This document shows positions 1 through 7,646 of a stretch of 18,094 nt of DNA, piece by piece. The DNA lies in the NCBI GenBank assembly GCA_025774205.1, contig JALGWK010000106.1:1-18094 (forward strand), in the 5' to 3' direction. This DNA is from a bacterium (GTDB lineage Bacteria; Blakebacterota; Blakebacteria; Blakebacterales; Blakebacteraceae). A model generated the notes under the pieces. The model ran no database searches. It saw only the letters and a program-made list of their open reading frames with translations, and was not told where the DNA came from. How positions within the stretch are numbered: position 1 is the first letter of the stretch; each line of letters starts with the position of its first letter. A program made the translations under genes and the position numbers.

Positions 1-138
1 GATGCGCTGCCCGGCTTCGACCATGTCTTCATATCTGGCGAATCCAAGTGAATGCCAGCGGTTGAACTGGAAATTATAGAGTACCTTCCGGTGGAATCGA
101 TGCCAGCCGGTGGGGAATATGAAATCGTGGTTCGCCAT
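1..138 (-). CDS. Partial N-terminus, possible alpha/beta hydrolase
   Basis: Only the first 46 codons are present and the frame is open to the window edge. The start is ATG at 138-136, preceded by a purine-rich GGGAGAAG ribosome binding site. The protein begins MANHDFIFPTGWHRFHRK and continues with an aromatic-rich stretch (YNFQFNRWHSLGFARYEDM). From memory this resembles the N-terminal cap region of FrsA/acylaminoacyl-peptidase-like alpha/beta hydrolases, but no catalytic motif lies inside the window, so the family call is tentative. It follows the class V aminotransferase in the same direction and probably belongs to the same transcript. There is no signal peptide, so a cytoplasmic location is likely. 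Confidence 0.4.
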   Translation of the reverse strand, partial: MANHDFIFPTGWHRFHRKVLYNFQFNRWHSLGFARYEDMVEAGQRI

Positions 139-244
139 GGGGTGCTTCTCCCGCGGAAACAAATGGGCCTTATTCCATCCCTGAACGTACTGCGCGTAGA
201 TCCGATGAAGGCTCTCCAGGCAGAGTAAGCGCCTCAGATGGAGA

Positions 245-370
245 AGAACCGCAGATCGCCGAAGATGTCATCCGTATCTTCTGTTGATCCACCCACCGGC
301 ATGGGGAGAACCGCAGATCGCCGAAGATGTCATCCGTATCTTCTGTTGATCCACCCACCGGCATGGGGAG
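245..370. repeat. Exact 62-bp tandem duplication
   Basis: Bases 245-308 and 307-370 are identical, giving two adjacent copies with a period of 62 bp. Each copy includes the 3'-terminal codons of the class V aminotransferase (reading LPMPVGGSTEDTDDIFGDLR on the minus strand). Because 62 is not a multiple of three, the second copy is read out of frame and the natural stop at 234-236 is bypassed. The lack of any mismatch between copies indicates a very recent event or an assembly artefact. Confidence 0.97.
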
Positions 371-1194
371 TGTCGCCGCGAACGTACGAGCCTCATCAAG
401 GTAGCGTGGATAGAGCTTCCGGCGCTCCTCCTCACTCAGGCTCTCCGGATCGAGACATTCGTCCTTCAGGGCATATTCGAGCGAGAAGGACTGGATCACT
501 TCCTCATACTCCCGGTGACTCCAGGCTCCGCTGCGGTTGTCGAACTCGTAGAGAGGGAGAAAGCGACACCCCTCGCGCGCCACGAAGTCGATCGCGTCGA
601 GGATGAACTCCACGTCGGTGTCATCCATGATGTAGTGCAGTCCGATCCGGCACCAGCCGGGCTTGATCCCCTGATACCCCTCACTGATCCACCGGCGGAA
701 CTGCTCCGAGGTGTCGTCATCGATACCGAGCAGGCGATGCCCGTACGGACCGGCGCAGGAACAGCCGGCCCGGGACTGGATGCCGAAGAGGTCGTTCAGA
801 AGAACGGTCACGAACTTCGGATGGAGATACCCGCCCCGGGGATCTTTCACATTGAAGGAGATGATACAGATACGCTGTTCCGGATCAGGATTGCCGAGGA
901 CTTCTATGAGGGGATTGCCGCCCATCCTGGCCATCGCCCTCCGGGTGAGTTCCTGTTCCCGTTCCTCGATCGCCTCCACCGTGATGGCATTTTTGACCAT
1001 GAACGCGAGGGCGGCCTTCATGATCTGCAGCACCCCGGGGGTGCCCGCCTTTTCCCGTTCCTCGATATCGGCGATGAAGTCGTGGTCCCCCAGGCCTACG
1101 TAATCGACGGTCCCCCCGCCGCACCCCGGTCGAACCGGGGCCTCCCAGGAACTTGTGAGGCGAGATGAAGACCGCGTCGAGGGAAGGATCTCCT

Positions 1195-1239
1195 CCCTCC
1201 AGCGGGGTGTGCCCCCCCGGGGTATCCCCCGCTGGAGGG
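1195..1239. repeat. Perfect 13-bp inverted repeat inside a coding region
   Basis: The left arm 1195-1207 (CCCTCCAGCGGGG) and right arm 1227-1239 (CCCCGCTGGAGGG) are exact reverse complements. They are separated by 19 nt that contain a further C-run/G-run pairing. The element lies within the class V aminotransferase and encodes the Gly/Pro-rich peptide PPAGDTPGGHTPLEGG, just before the conserved LDAVFISPHKF segment. Its position between conserved blocks suggests an inserted palindromic unit or a locally expanded loop. Confidence 0.85.
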
Positions 1240-2024
1240 TTCATGTCGATCTTCACGTAGGGCGCGCTGGCGGCATAATCGAAGCAGGCCAGGGCGCCAT
1301 GCCGGTGCAGGATCCGGGCGATCTCGTTCACCGGGGTCAGCATCCCCGTTACGTTGGAGGCAGCCGAAAACGATCCTATCTTTAACCGGCCTTCATAACG
1401 GGGATCGGTGAGGATCTCCTCGAGGTGGTCGAGATCGATCTGCCCCTCCGCGTTGAGACCGGTCGTGACGACCGTCGCCAGTCCCTGCCGCCAGGTGACC
1501 TCGTTCGAGTGATGCTCGAACGGCCCCACGATGACCACCGGCTGATGCTCCCGGATGAACCGGTACCACGCCTCGAGGTCGCCCCCCTCCGGATATTCCT
1601 CGAACATCCGGGAGATCAGCTGCCATGTCGCCGGCGGGAGAGCCACCCCGACCAGTTGCTGGAACTTGTCGATGGCAGCGGTCGCGCCGGTGCCGACCGG
1701 GATGATCCGCCCCTGCGGGCCGGCGTTGACGGCATCCTTGATGATCCGTCCGGCCTCCTCCATGAGCCGGCTCATGCTGCGGCCGGTGATATCATCCTCG
1801 GTATGGGTATTGGCGTACTGTCGCTGGATATCCTGCAGGTACCGTTCGATGAAGGAGAGGTTGCGGCCGGAGGCGGTGTAGTCGCAATAGACCATCAACC
1901 GCTCCCCGAAGGGGGTCTGGATAATGGAGTCCACGCCGACGCTCTGGCCGCGCAGGAAAGCGAAATCTATCTCAGCCGGTTTCAACATGCATCACCACCC
2001 CTGATCCCCTTCATCTTGTCCCCT

Positions 2025-2324
2025 TCATCCCAGCTGACCGGAGAAGAAGAGTCGTCCGGTCCTCAGTTCCTCTTCCACCGCCTGCTGGGTCGTCATCTCC
2101 AGTACGATGGTGACATGATCGAGCGGTTCAGCATCGAGCCGTCCGATCAGTCCGCCGACGATCTCCTGGTCGCGGATCTCCAGTATCTCCCGGTATCTGG
2201 CTGCCATCCTCAGGCGGAGGCCGATATTATCTCCGGTGACGTTCTCCGCCGCTGTCCGGAGTTCGTCGATCGTAGCGTAACGTGCCTCGATATCATTGAT
2301 GGTTACATGGTTCCGCAGATCCAC
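2025..2324 (-). CDS. Small unknown protein between two aminotransferases
   Basis: I do not recognise this family. The protein is about 99 residues, soluble, with mixed charge and probably alpha/beta content. There is no signal peptide, membrane segment or cysteine motif. GTG at 2324-2322 is chosen as start because a strong GGAAGGAG site sits 8 nt before it. An in-frame ATG at 2345 would add seven residues but has no visible ribosome binding site. The gene begins 32 nt after the class III aminotransferase stop and ends 36 nt before the class V aminotransferase start, so co-transcription is likely. It could be a specificity or accessory factor for one of the flanking PLP enzymes, but nothing in the sequence proves that. 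Confidence 0.65.
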   Translation of the reverse strand: MDLRNHVTINDIEARYATIDELRTAAENVTGDNIGLRLRMAARYREILEIRDQEIVGGLIGRLDAEPLDHVTIVLEMTTQQAVEEELRTGRLFFSGQLG

Positions 2325-2356
2325 GCCGTGGTCTCCTTCCATCATCGAACTGCCGT

Positions 2357-3676
2357 TCAGGAACTCAATACTGTTCTGACCGCCTCCAGGGTTACGGCTA
2401 TGTCCTCATCGCTGTGGGCCAGTGACGCAACCGAGTGGAGGGCTGATGAGGGGGTCATGTAGATCCCGTGTTCGAAGAGCGAGAGAGCGAACCGCTGATA
2501 GCGACCACGATCCACGTGGGCACAGAACTCCCTGAAATCGGTGATCGCGGAACGCTCGGTAAACAGAATCTGGAGCATCGGCCCCACTCCCTGGGCGATC
2601 GCGGCGGTGCCGGTCTCCTCGAAGACCCGGTTCAGGCCGCCGGTGAGACTCTCACCGATCTCCCACAGACGTTTGAAGGCTGCCCCGTCATCCTTCGAAA
2701 GTTCGGTCAGGTTTACGCGAGAAGCGAACATGCCGGCCCGGGAGGCGTTCTGGGTTCCGTAGTGAAGCACGCCGCCCCAGGCGAGCGCTTCCATGATCTC
2801 ACCCCGTCCGGCGAAGGCCGCGACCGGGAGCCCGGCTCCGAGCCCCTTCCCCATCGTCACGATGTCGGCGTCAACACCGTAGAGTTCCTGGCATCCTCCC
2901 GGCGCTATCCGGCACCCCGTCACCGTCTCATCGAGGATGAGGAGGATGTCATTGGCCCGGGTGAGTTCCCGGAGTCCCTGCAGGTATCCGTCGGCGGGCG
3001 GGATCACACCGATGTTGGCCATGATCCCTTCGGTGATCACGGCCGCGATCGAACCACGGTAGTTGCTGATGGCCCGTTCGACAGCCTCGAGATCGTTCCA
3101 GGGGATCACGATCGTGTCTTCAAGCGCTCTCCGGTTCAGGCCGGAACTGTCCGGGATCTTCACCGGATCGTTGGGGTGACCGAAGAGGACGGCAGGCTGG
3201 GGATGCGCGCTGACCAGGTAATCGTCGTACCAGCCGTGGTAGTGGCCTTCGAACTTGATGAAGCGGGGCCGACCGGTGAAACCCCGGGCGAGTCTGATGG
3301 CGGCCATCGTGGCCTCGGTGCCGGTATTCGCGAAGCGGACCTTTTCAGCCCCCGGAACGAGACCGGATATGAGTTCGGCCACCTCGATCTCCACCTCGGT
3401 CGCGGCGGCGAAGAGAGTACCGGTCGACGCGGCCTCACTGATGGCTTCCACGATGAGGGGGTGAGCATGCCCGAGAGGGAGCGCTCCGTAGGCCATCATC
3501 CAGTCGATGTAGCGGTTACCGTCCACATCCTCGATCGTGGCTCCCTCGCCCCGTTTGATGAACAACGGGTAATCACCATAGTTCGCGGGACCGCGGGAGG
3601 GTGAACTCCCTCCCTCGACCAGGACCTTCAGGGCCCGTTCGAAGAGTTCCTTCGATCGATCAGTCTTTATTACCAT
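2357..3676 (-). CDS. Class III aminotransferase, glutamate-1-semialdehyde aminomutase-like
   Basis: A full-length, 439-residue PLP enzyme of the HemL-like branch of class III aminotransferases. Visible motifs are the phosphate-binding NTGTEA (117-122), the HYHGWYDD segment (145-152), the cofactor aspartate in LILDET (246-251) and the Schiff-base lysine Lys277 in MGKGLGAG. A genuine heme-pathway HemL normally reads DEVMTGFR and LGKIIGGG at these places. The differences (DETVTGCR, MGKGLGAG), together with neighbours unrelated to heme, suggest a paralogue acting on another amino or oxo acid. The start is ATG 3676, preceded by GAGGAAGG. It follows the Rossmann dehydrogenase by 31 nt, consistent with one operon. 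The frame is intact. Confidence 0.85.
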   Translation of the reverse strand: MVIKTDRSKELFERALKVLVEGGSSPSRGPANYGDYPLFIKRGEGATIEDVDGNRYIDWMMAYGALPLGHAHPLIVEAISEAASTGTLFAAATEVEIEVAELISGLVPGAEKVRFANTGTEATMAAIRLARGFTGRPRFIKFEGHYHGWYDDYLVSAHPQPAVLFGHPNDPVKIPDSSGLNRRALEDTIVIPWNDLEAVERAISNYRGSIAAVITEGIMANIGVIPPADGYLQGLRELTRANDILLILDETVTGCRIAPGGCQELYGVDADIVTMGKGLGAGLPVAAFAGRGEIMEALAWGGVLHYGTQNASRAGMFASRVNLTELSKDDGAAFKRLWEIGESLTGGLNRVFEETGTAAIAQGVGPMLQILFTERSAITDFREFCAHVDRGRYQRFALSLFEHGIYMTPSSALHSVASLAHSDEDIAVTLEAVRTVLSS

Positions 3677-3707
3677 GTCTGGTTCGCCTTCCTCTTCAAC
3701 GGTTTGT

Positions 3708-4844
3708 TCAGGGAAGATTGACGCCGAGCCGCACGGCGTATTCTCTGAATCTCCTGATCAGTTCCCGGCCCCGCTCCTCCGCTTCCTCGGGGTGAAGGCT
3801 CGGACAGTCGAAACCGAGTTCCTCTTTCATGATACCGGTCGTGGTATCGGTGAACCTGGCGGTCCCATCCGCTGCTATCTCTAAGATCCCGTCGAAGGAG
3901 TGTGAGGCCTCGTTGATGGCGATCGCATCCTCCGCGGTCAATCCCTCGATCGGGGCGAGATCTATCTTTCCGGAAGAGACCACGACCGGGTAGCCGCCGG
4001 GCAGTCCGCCCGGCGCGGGGGCATGCAGAAGGGCCGGTTTCTCGCTGAAAAGCGCCTTCACCAGACGCAGGGAGGACCCCGCCGTCAGGAAGCTCCAGGC
4101 CGGTCCGTCCGGCAGGGGATAGGGAGTATGGAGCAGAAAGTGGGCGTCTACCTCGTTCGTGATCTCCCGGCCTTCATGCTCCACCCGAAGGAAGTATGGT
4201 GGAAATTCTCTCCCTGGAGCAACGGCGCTGAACACCGCCGGTTCGAAGGAATGGTGGGCCACGAGGTAGATGACGATCTCATCGTAGGGAATTCCGGTCT
4301 TTTCGGCGATGAGGTGCTGCAGCTTCGGGACCATCTCATCCAGGTTCCCGACGCCGGCCAGCGGCGCCAGCCCCACCCTGCCCAGCATGCAGTTCACCAC
4401 GTCGGGAAAGGGAGCGGTCAGCGCGATCCCGTCATAGTCTGCCTCACGGAGCCCCTTCATGACGCGCCAGGTCAGCGGAAAGTGGATCGGCAGCCAGGCG
4501 CCGAAGCGCGCCTCGGAGAGACGTTCACGCTGCGGCGCGGGCAGGAGATCGGTCAGCCACCAGGTCTGCATCGATACGGTGCTGAGCACGAGATCGGGTT
4601 TGACCTGGTCGACCGCCTCGGCCAGCGCTCCCTCAACGGTCACATCGAGGGGTTGGAACCGGATTTCGGGCCGACAACCCTGGGCCAGGGCTCCCAGCCG
4701 GGCCAGGTTGCAACGGGCCTCTCCGTCACGGTCGGGGAGATCGCAGGCCACAATCGGTCCGATCGCGTCATCCCGGGCGAAGAGCTCGAGCATCGCGCTC
4801 CCCAGATGACCGAGACCGATGAGCATGACAGTCGGATTCGCCAT
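3708..4844 (-). CDS. Rossmann-fold dehydrogenase (saccharopine-dehydrogenase-like)
   Basis: The 378-residue protein opens with a dinucleotide-binding strand-turn-helix, GLGHLG (Gly10, Gly12, Gly15). An acidic residue at the end of the second strand (CDLPDRD, Asp35) is typical of NAD preference. The rest fits the two-domain pattern of saccharopine/opine dehydrogenase relatives: an N-terminal cofactor domain, then a catalytic domain with an AHHSFEP segment near residue 200. The exact substrate cannot be read from the sequence. Its place between a DUF3052 gene and two aminotransferases suggests oxidation or reduction of an amino acid, imine or keto acid linked to transamination. The start is ATG 4844, three nt after the DUF3052 stop, with GAGGAAC as ribosome binding site inside the upstream gene, so translation is probably coupled. 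Confidence 0.72.
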   Translation of the reverse strand: MANPTVMLIGLGHLGSAMLELFARDDAIGPIVACDLPDRDGEARCNLARLGALAQGCRPEIRFQPLDVTVEGALAEAVDQVKPDLVLSTVSMQTWWLTDLLPAPQRERLSEARFGAWLPIHFPLTWRVMKGLREADYDGIALTAPFPDVVNCMLGRVGLAPLAGVGNLDEMVPKLQHLIAEKTGIPYDEIVIYLVAHHSFEPAVFSAVAPGREFPPYFLRVEHEGREITNEVDAHFLLHTPYPLPDGPAWSFLTAGSSLRLVKALFSEKPALLHAPAPGGLPGGYPVVVSSGKIDLAPIEGLTAEDAIAINEASHSFDGILEIAADGTARFTDTTTGIMKEELGFDCPSLHPEEAEERGRELIRRFREYAVRLGVNLP

Positions 4845-4847
4845 CGT

Positions 4848-5225
4848 TCAGTTCCTCTTTTTCCTGCGCTGGGTGAAGCAGAGGCCGGACCAGGTCTCGT
4901 CAATCGAGCTGACCTTGAAGTCGACCAGCCCGGTCCCCAGTCCGAAATCCCTCACCACCTGCTGGGTGAGGTCGCTCTTTACACCTGACGCCTTCTTCGG
5001 CCAGATGAGCCACAGCCGGCCGCCCTGCTTGAGGATCTTCTCCGCCGCCGGGAACCGTTTCCCGAGCTCCGCCAGTGATCTCACGAAGAGCAGGATGATA
5101 TCATTCTCACCACGCGCCTGTCTGCGGATTCGCACCTCCGGCGGCAGCGTCCCCAGGGCTGAGTCAAAATCATCAGGAGTTCCGAGGAGGGGTAGACGTG
5201 GATGAGGAGGACGCGGTTCATTCAC
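4848..5225 (-). CDS. DUF3052 family protein with a short N-terminus
   Basis: The core matches DUF3052: GTPDDFDSALGTLPPEV, IILLFVRSLAEL, GGRLWLIWPKKASGV, then DETWSGLCFTQRR at the C-terminus. The function is unknown. It starts at GTG 5225-5223, which overlaps the pyrDK stop as GTGA, a classic coupling arrangement, giving 125 residues. Related proteins usually carry about 20 more residues before the GTPDDF-like motif, including a KPG turn. Here only NEPRPPHPRLPLL precedes it, so the N-terminus is either divergent or lost. An alternative ATG at 5221 is in another frame and opens a 46-codon frame (MNRVLLIHVYPSS...) that does not lead into the DUF3052 core. Confidence 0.75.
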   Translation of the reverse strand: MNEPRPPHPRLPLLGTPDDFDSALGTLPPEVRIRRQARGENDIILLFVRSLAELGKRFPAAEKILKQGGRLWLIWPKKASGVKSDLTQQVVRDFGLGTGLVDFKVSSIDETWSGLCFTQRRKKRN

Positions 5226-6864
5226 ACTACGGTCTTGCAGCCGGGTCCCCCCGATCCGTGAGGATCGATGATCTTCCGGCCGGTCTTGTCGCGGGTGTAC
5301 TCGTCCGGTGTGAATTCGGCGGCGGTGAAGACGGGGCCGTCGATACAGAGGCGTTTGCCGTTGGGGATCGAACACTTGCCGCAGATACCGATGGCACAGC
5401 TGGTCACCCGCTCCACGAGGTGGTAGATATCTCCGGCAGGAGCGAACCGGCGCTCGACCCGGTCGGCCGCGGCCATGGCCACCTCCGGCCCGCAGTTGAA
5501 GTAGAGCGCTCCCTCGACATCCTCCCGTTCCAGCACCTCTTCGAGCAGATCGCCCACATACCCCTGATAGCCCGCGCTCCCGTCATCGGTCGACACATCG
5601 AGTGGTCCCAGGGCCCGCAGTCGCTCGATGTAGGTCAGTTCATCTTCGGTGACCGCGCCGAGCACGAACCGCTTCGGGCCGGGATGATGTTCGGCCGCGT
5701 GCATCACCGGCGCGATTCCGCAGCCGGCTCCCACGAAGACGACCTGCCGGTCCTCGGGGAAGGAGAATTCCCTGCCGTACGGACCCCGGATCCCACCAGT
5801 TCCAGTCCTTCGCGATCACTGGCGACCGAGAACGGCTTCGAGAAGCCGGTGCCCACCTTGAGGAAGACGAACTGCCCGATCCCGGCGTCGAGGTTCTGAT
5901 GGAATCGGAGGAGTCTGATCGATTCACCGTACTCTTCTATCTCCGACACCACGAACGGGGTGTATTCCATCAGCTTCTCGGAGAGGGTCATCTCCGCGGC
6001 GAGGTCGGTACCCGAGACCAGGTCCTGTTCGAGCTGGTGGAAGTAGTGCTTCACACCTTCCGAATCGAGTCCCCCGAGGGCGGTTCCGATCGCGAAGTGG
6101 AAATCGGGATCGATCTCCTGGAGGGTTCTGATGTTGGCCGCGCCCCTGATCCCTCCCATGCAGATGATCGGCAGGGAGACCACCGACCGGATCCGCCTGA
6201 CCGCGGCCACGGTGACCGGGAAGAGGAGTCCGCCCGAGAGCCCGCCAAAGCCCTTGCTGATCTCCGGATTGGGACCCCCGATCGTGTTGATGGCCGAAAG
6301 GGCGTCGGCACCGGCCCCGGCAGCCGCCGCGGCGACCTCTTCGAGCCGGTCGACACCGGCATTCAGCTTCACGATGAGAGGTCTGTCTGTCGCGCGCCTT
6401 GAAGCCCTCACGATCGAGGCGACCACCTCGGGATTTCCGCCGATAAGGATCCCGCCCTTTTCGATATGGGGGCAGGAGAGATTCAACTCGATCCCGTCGA
6501 CGTCCCCGGCCCGATCGTACTCCGCGACCGCGTGTTCGAAACCCTCTTCGTTCCCTTCACCGATCTGCGCCATGAGGAACACGTCGTCAGAGACCGATTC
6601 CCGCAGGTTCCGGAAGCCTTCGATCATGAGATCGAGACCGGGATTGGCATACCCGACCGCGTTCCAGAGGGAATCGGGGGCAGGCTGGCTGATGATATCC
6701 TCCGGGTTGCCCTCCCGCGGTTCGATGGTGGTGCTCTTCCCCACGAACCAGCCGATCTGGGGGACATTCTGCAGCATCCAGCGGGCGGTATCCTCGTTCG
6801 TTGCCACCACCCCCGAAGGGATCCCCCAGGGGCCCTTTATCTCTTTACCCAGGAATGAGTACAT
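5222..6864 (-). pseudogene. pyrD: Fused dihydroorotate dehydrogenase PyrD-PyrK, frameshifted in the reductase half
   Basis: Residues 1 to about 300 form a class 1 dihydroorotate dehydrogenase barrel that oxidises dihydroorotate to orotate: GIPSGVVATNEDT, the catalytic-loop NLSCPH, INTIGG, GGLSGG, CMGGIRG. The same frame runs without a stop into a PyrK-type FAD domain (KPFSVASDREGLELV). At Val357 (5796-5794) the frame breaks. The sequence resumes in another frame with GIRGPYGREFSF, VGAGCGIAP (NAD/FAD domain) and a [2Fe-2S] motif CAIGICGKC...RLCIDGPVF, ending at 5222. About 18-20 residues usually found between LELV and the RGPYG motif are absent; the phase fits a 3n+1 nt deletion. The start is ATG 6864, because GGGAGG lies 4 nt upstream; an upstream GTG at 6882 overlaps the pyrF stop. 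Since this enzyme should be essential unless another copy exists, a sequence error is possible. Confidence 0.85.
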
Positions 6865-6868
6865 GGAA

Positions 6869-6874
6869 CCTCCC
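6869..6874 (-). promoter_or_regulatory. Ribosome binding site deciding the pyrD start
   Basis: GGGAGG on the minus strand ends 4 nt before ATG 6864-6862. It favours this ATG over the upstream in-frame GTG at 6882, which overlaps the pyrF stop codon. The resulting protein begins MYSFLGKEIKGPWGIPSG. Confidence 0.7.
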
Positions 6875-6878
6875 GGTC

Positions 6879-7646
6879 TCACAGAACCGCCGCGATATCC
6901 TTCAGAACATCCCTGGCTGCTGCCTGCCGATCGTCGGCGGCGGTGATCGCCCGTCCGATCACCAGCAGTGATGATCCTGCCGCGACTGCCCGCCCCGGGG
7001 AGAGGACCCGTTTCTGATCCTCACCGGCGGGTGTGGTGGTACCCCTGATGCCCGGGGTGACGAAGAGGAATTCCGGACTCATCCGGTTCTTCAGGGGCTC
7101 CATGTCCGCCGCCGAGCAGACGATGCCGTCCAGACCGGCTTCTTCGGTCAGCAGGGTCAGGTGCGCGACATGCTCCGCGACCGTTCCGGGTATTCGACAT
7201 TCAGTATTGAGTGCCTCTTCATCCAGGCTCGTAAGCACGGTGACCGCCAGTACCTTCGGCTTCTTCCCGCCGGGGGAATCCGCCTCTTCCACCCCGATCC
7301 GGGCGGCTTCCATCATCGCCAGCCCGCCGGAAGCATGGACGTTGAACATCGCCACCCCGAGTCCGGTGGCCGCTCCGGCAGCCCCTTTCACCGTGTTGGG
7401 TATATCGTGGTATTTCAGATCGAGGAACACCTCGGCACCGCCGTCGGTCACCAGCGATATGACCTCGGGGCCGAAGCGGGTAAACGACTCCTTGCCCACC
7501 TTGAAGAGACCGACGAAGGGGCTCAGCTCCTCGATCCTCTCCCGGACCTCATCGATCGAGTCCAGGCCATCAAGGGGCAGGCAGACCATCCGGCGCGCGA
7601 GTTCCTCTTTTGCCGACAGTTCTATCACCCTGCCATCCTTTCTCAC
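6879..7646 (-). CDS. pyrF: Orotidine 5'-phosphate decarboxylase
   Basis: Converts OMP to UMP, the last step of de novo pyrimidine synthesis, in the cytoplasm. The 255-residue TIM-barrel protein has an N-terminal substrate aspartate in CLPLDGLD (Asp26), the catalytic Asp-x-Lys-x-x-Asp array in LDLKYHDIPNT (Asp76, Lys78, Asp81), and the phosphate-binding TPGIR and VIGRAIT segments near the C-terminus. Length and motif order are normal for the group of PyrF that is fairly short. The GTG start at 7646 overlaps the pyrE stop as GTGA. A second in-frame GTG at 7628, with AAGGA 7 nt upstream, is an equally credible start giving 249 residues. The gene is intact and sits directly between pyrE and pyrDK. 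Confidence 0.95.
   Translation of the reverse strand: MRKDGRVIELSAKEELARRMVCLPLDGLDSIDEVRERIEELSPFVGLFKVGKESFTRFGPEVISLVTDGGAEVFLDLKYHDIPNTVKGAAGAATGLGVAMFNVHASGGLAMMEAARIGVEEADSPGGKKPKVLAVTVLTSLDEEALNTECRIPGTVAEHVAHLTLLTEEAGLDGIVCSAADMEPLKNRMSPEFLFVTPGIRGTTTPAGEDQKRVLSPGRAVAAGSSLLVIGRAITAADDRQAAARDVLKDIAAVL

Larger units (their letters stand above)
170..1988 (-). pseudogene. Class V aminotransferase (cysteine desulfurase-like fold), disrupted by a deletion/frameshift and a 62-bp duplication
   Basis: This is a PLP-dependent fold-type I enzyme of the class V group, intact size about 580 residues. The N-terminal frame runs from ATG 1988 to about 1122. It carries the cofactor and substrate motifs (CDYTASGR near residue 35, VGTGATAA near 100, GPFEHHSN near 155) and the PLP lysine in SPHKFLGGPG (Lys279). 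After Val289 (1124-1122) the sense continues in another frame with GGGTVDYVGLGDHDFIADIE and runs to the C-terminus. The usual stretch of about 16 residues between GV and GGGTV is missing, and the phase change fits a deletion of 3n+2 nt. At the 3' end a 62-bp tandem duplication shifts the frame again, so the stop is at 170 instead of the ancestral TGA at 234-236 (ending GDLRFFSI). The substrate is unknown. As written, the sequence cannot make a normal enzyme. Confidence 0.82.

Noticed and set aside
1425-2462. Long plus-strand open frame over the class V aminotransferase
   Set aside because: It is antisense to well-supported conserved coding sequence, has no recognisable motif, and such frames are common in high-GC DNA.
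2468-3604. 378-codon plus-strand frame over the HemL-like gene
   Set aside because: The minus strand has a full PLP enzyme with all motifs; the plus frame reads as low-complexity charged sequence.
2357-3676. Genuine heme-pathway hemL
   Set aside because: Cofactor-lysine and aspartate motifs differ from typical HemL and no heme gene is nearby; kept as a HemL-like aminotransferase.
4023-4988. Plus-strand frame over the dehydrogenase
   Set aside because: Shadow of a conserved minus-strand gene, without domain signals or a credible ribosome binding site.
5081-5221. 46-codon frame MNRVLLIHVYPSS... as the real DUF3052 start
   Set aside because: It does not enter the DUF3052 frame and ends inside it; its second half is a shadow of the conserved core.
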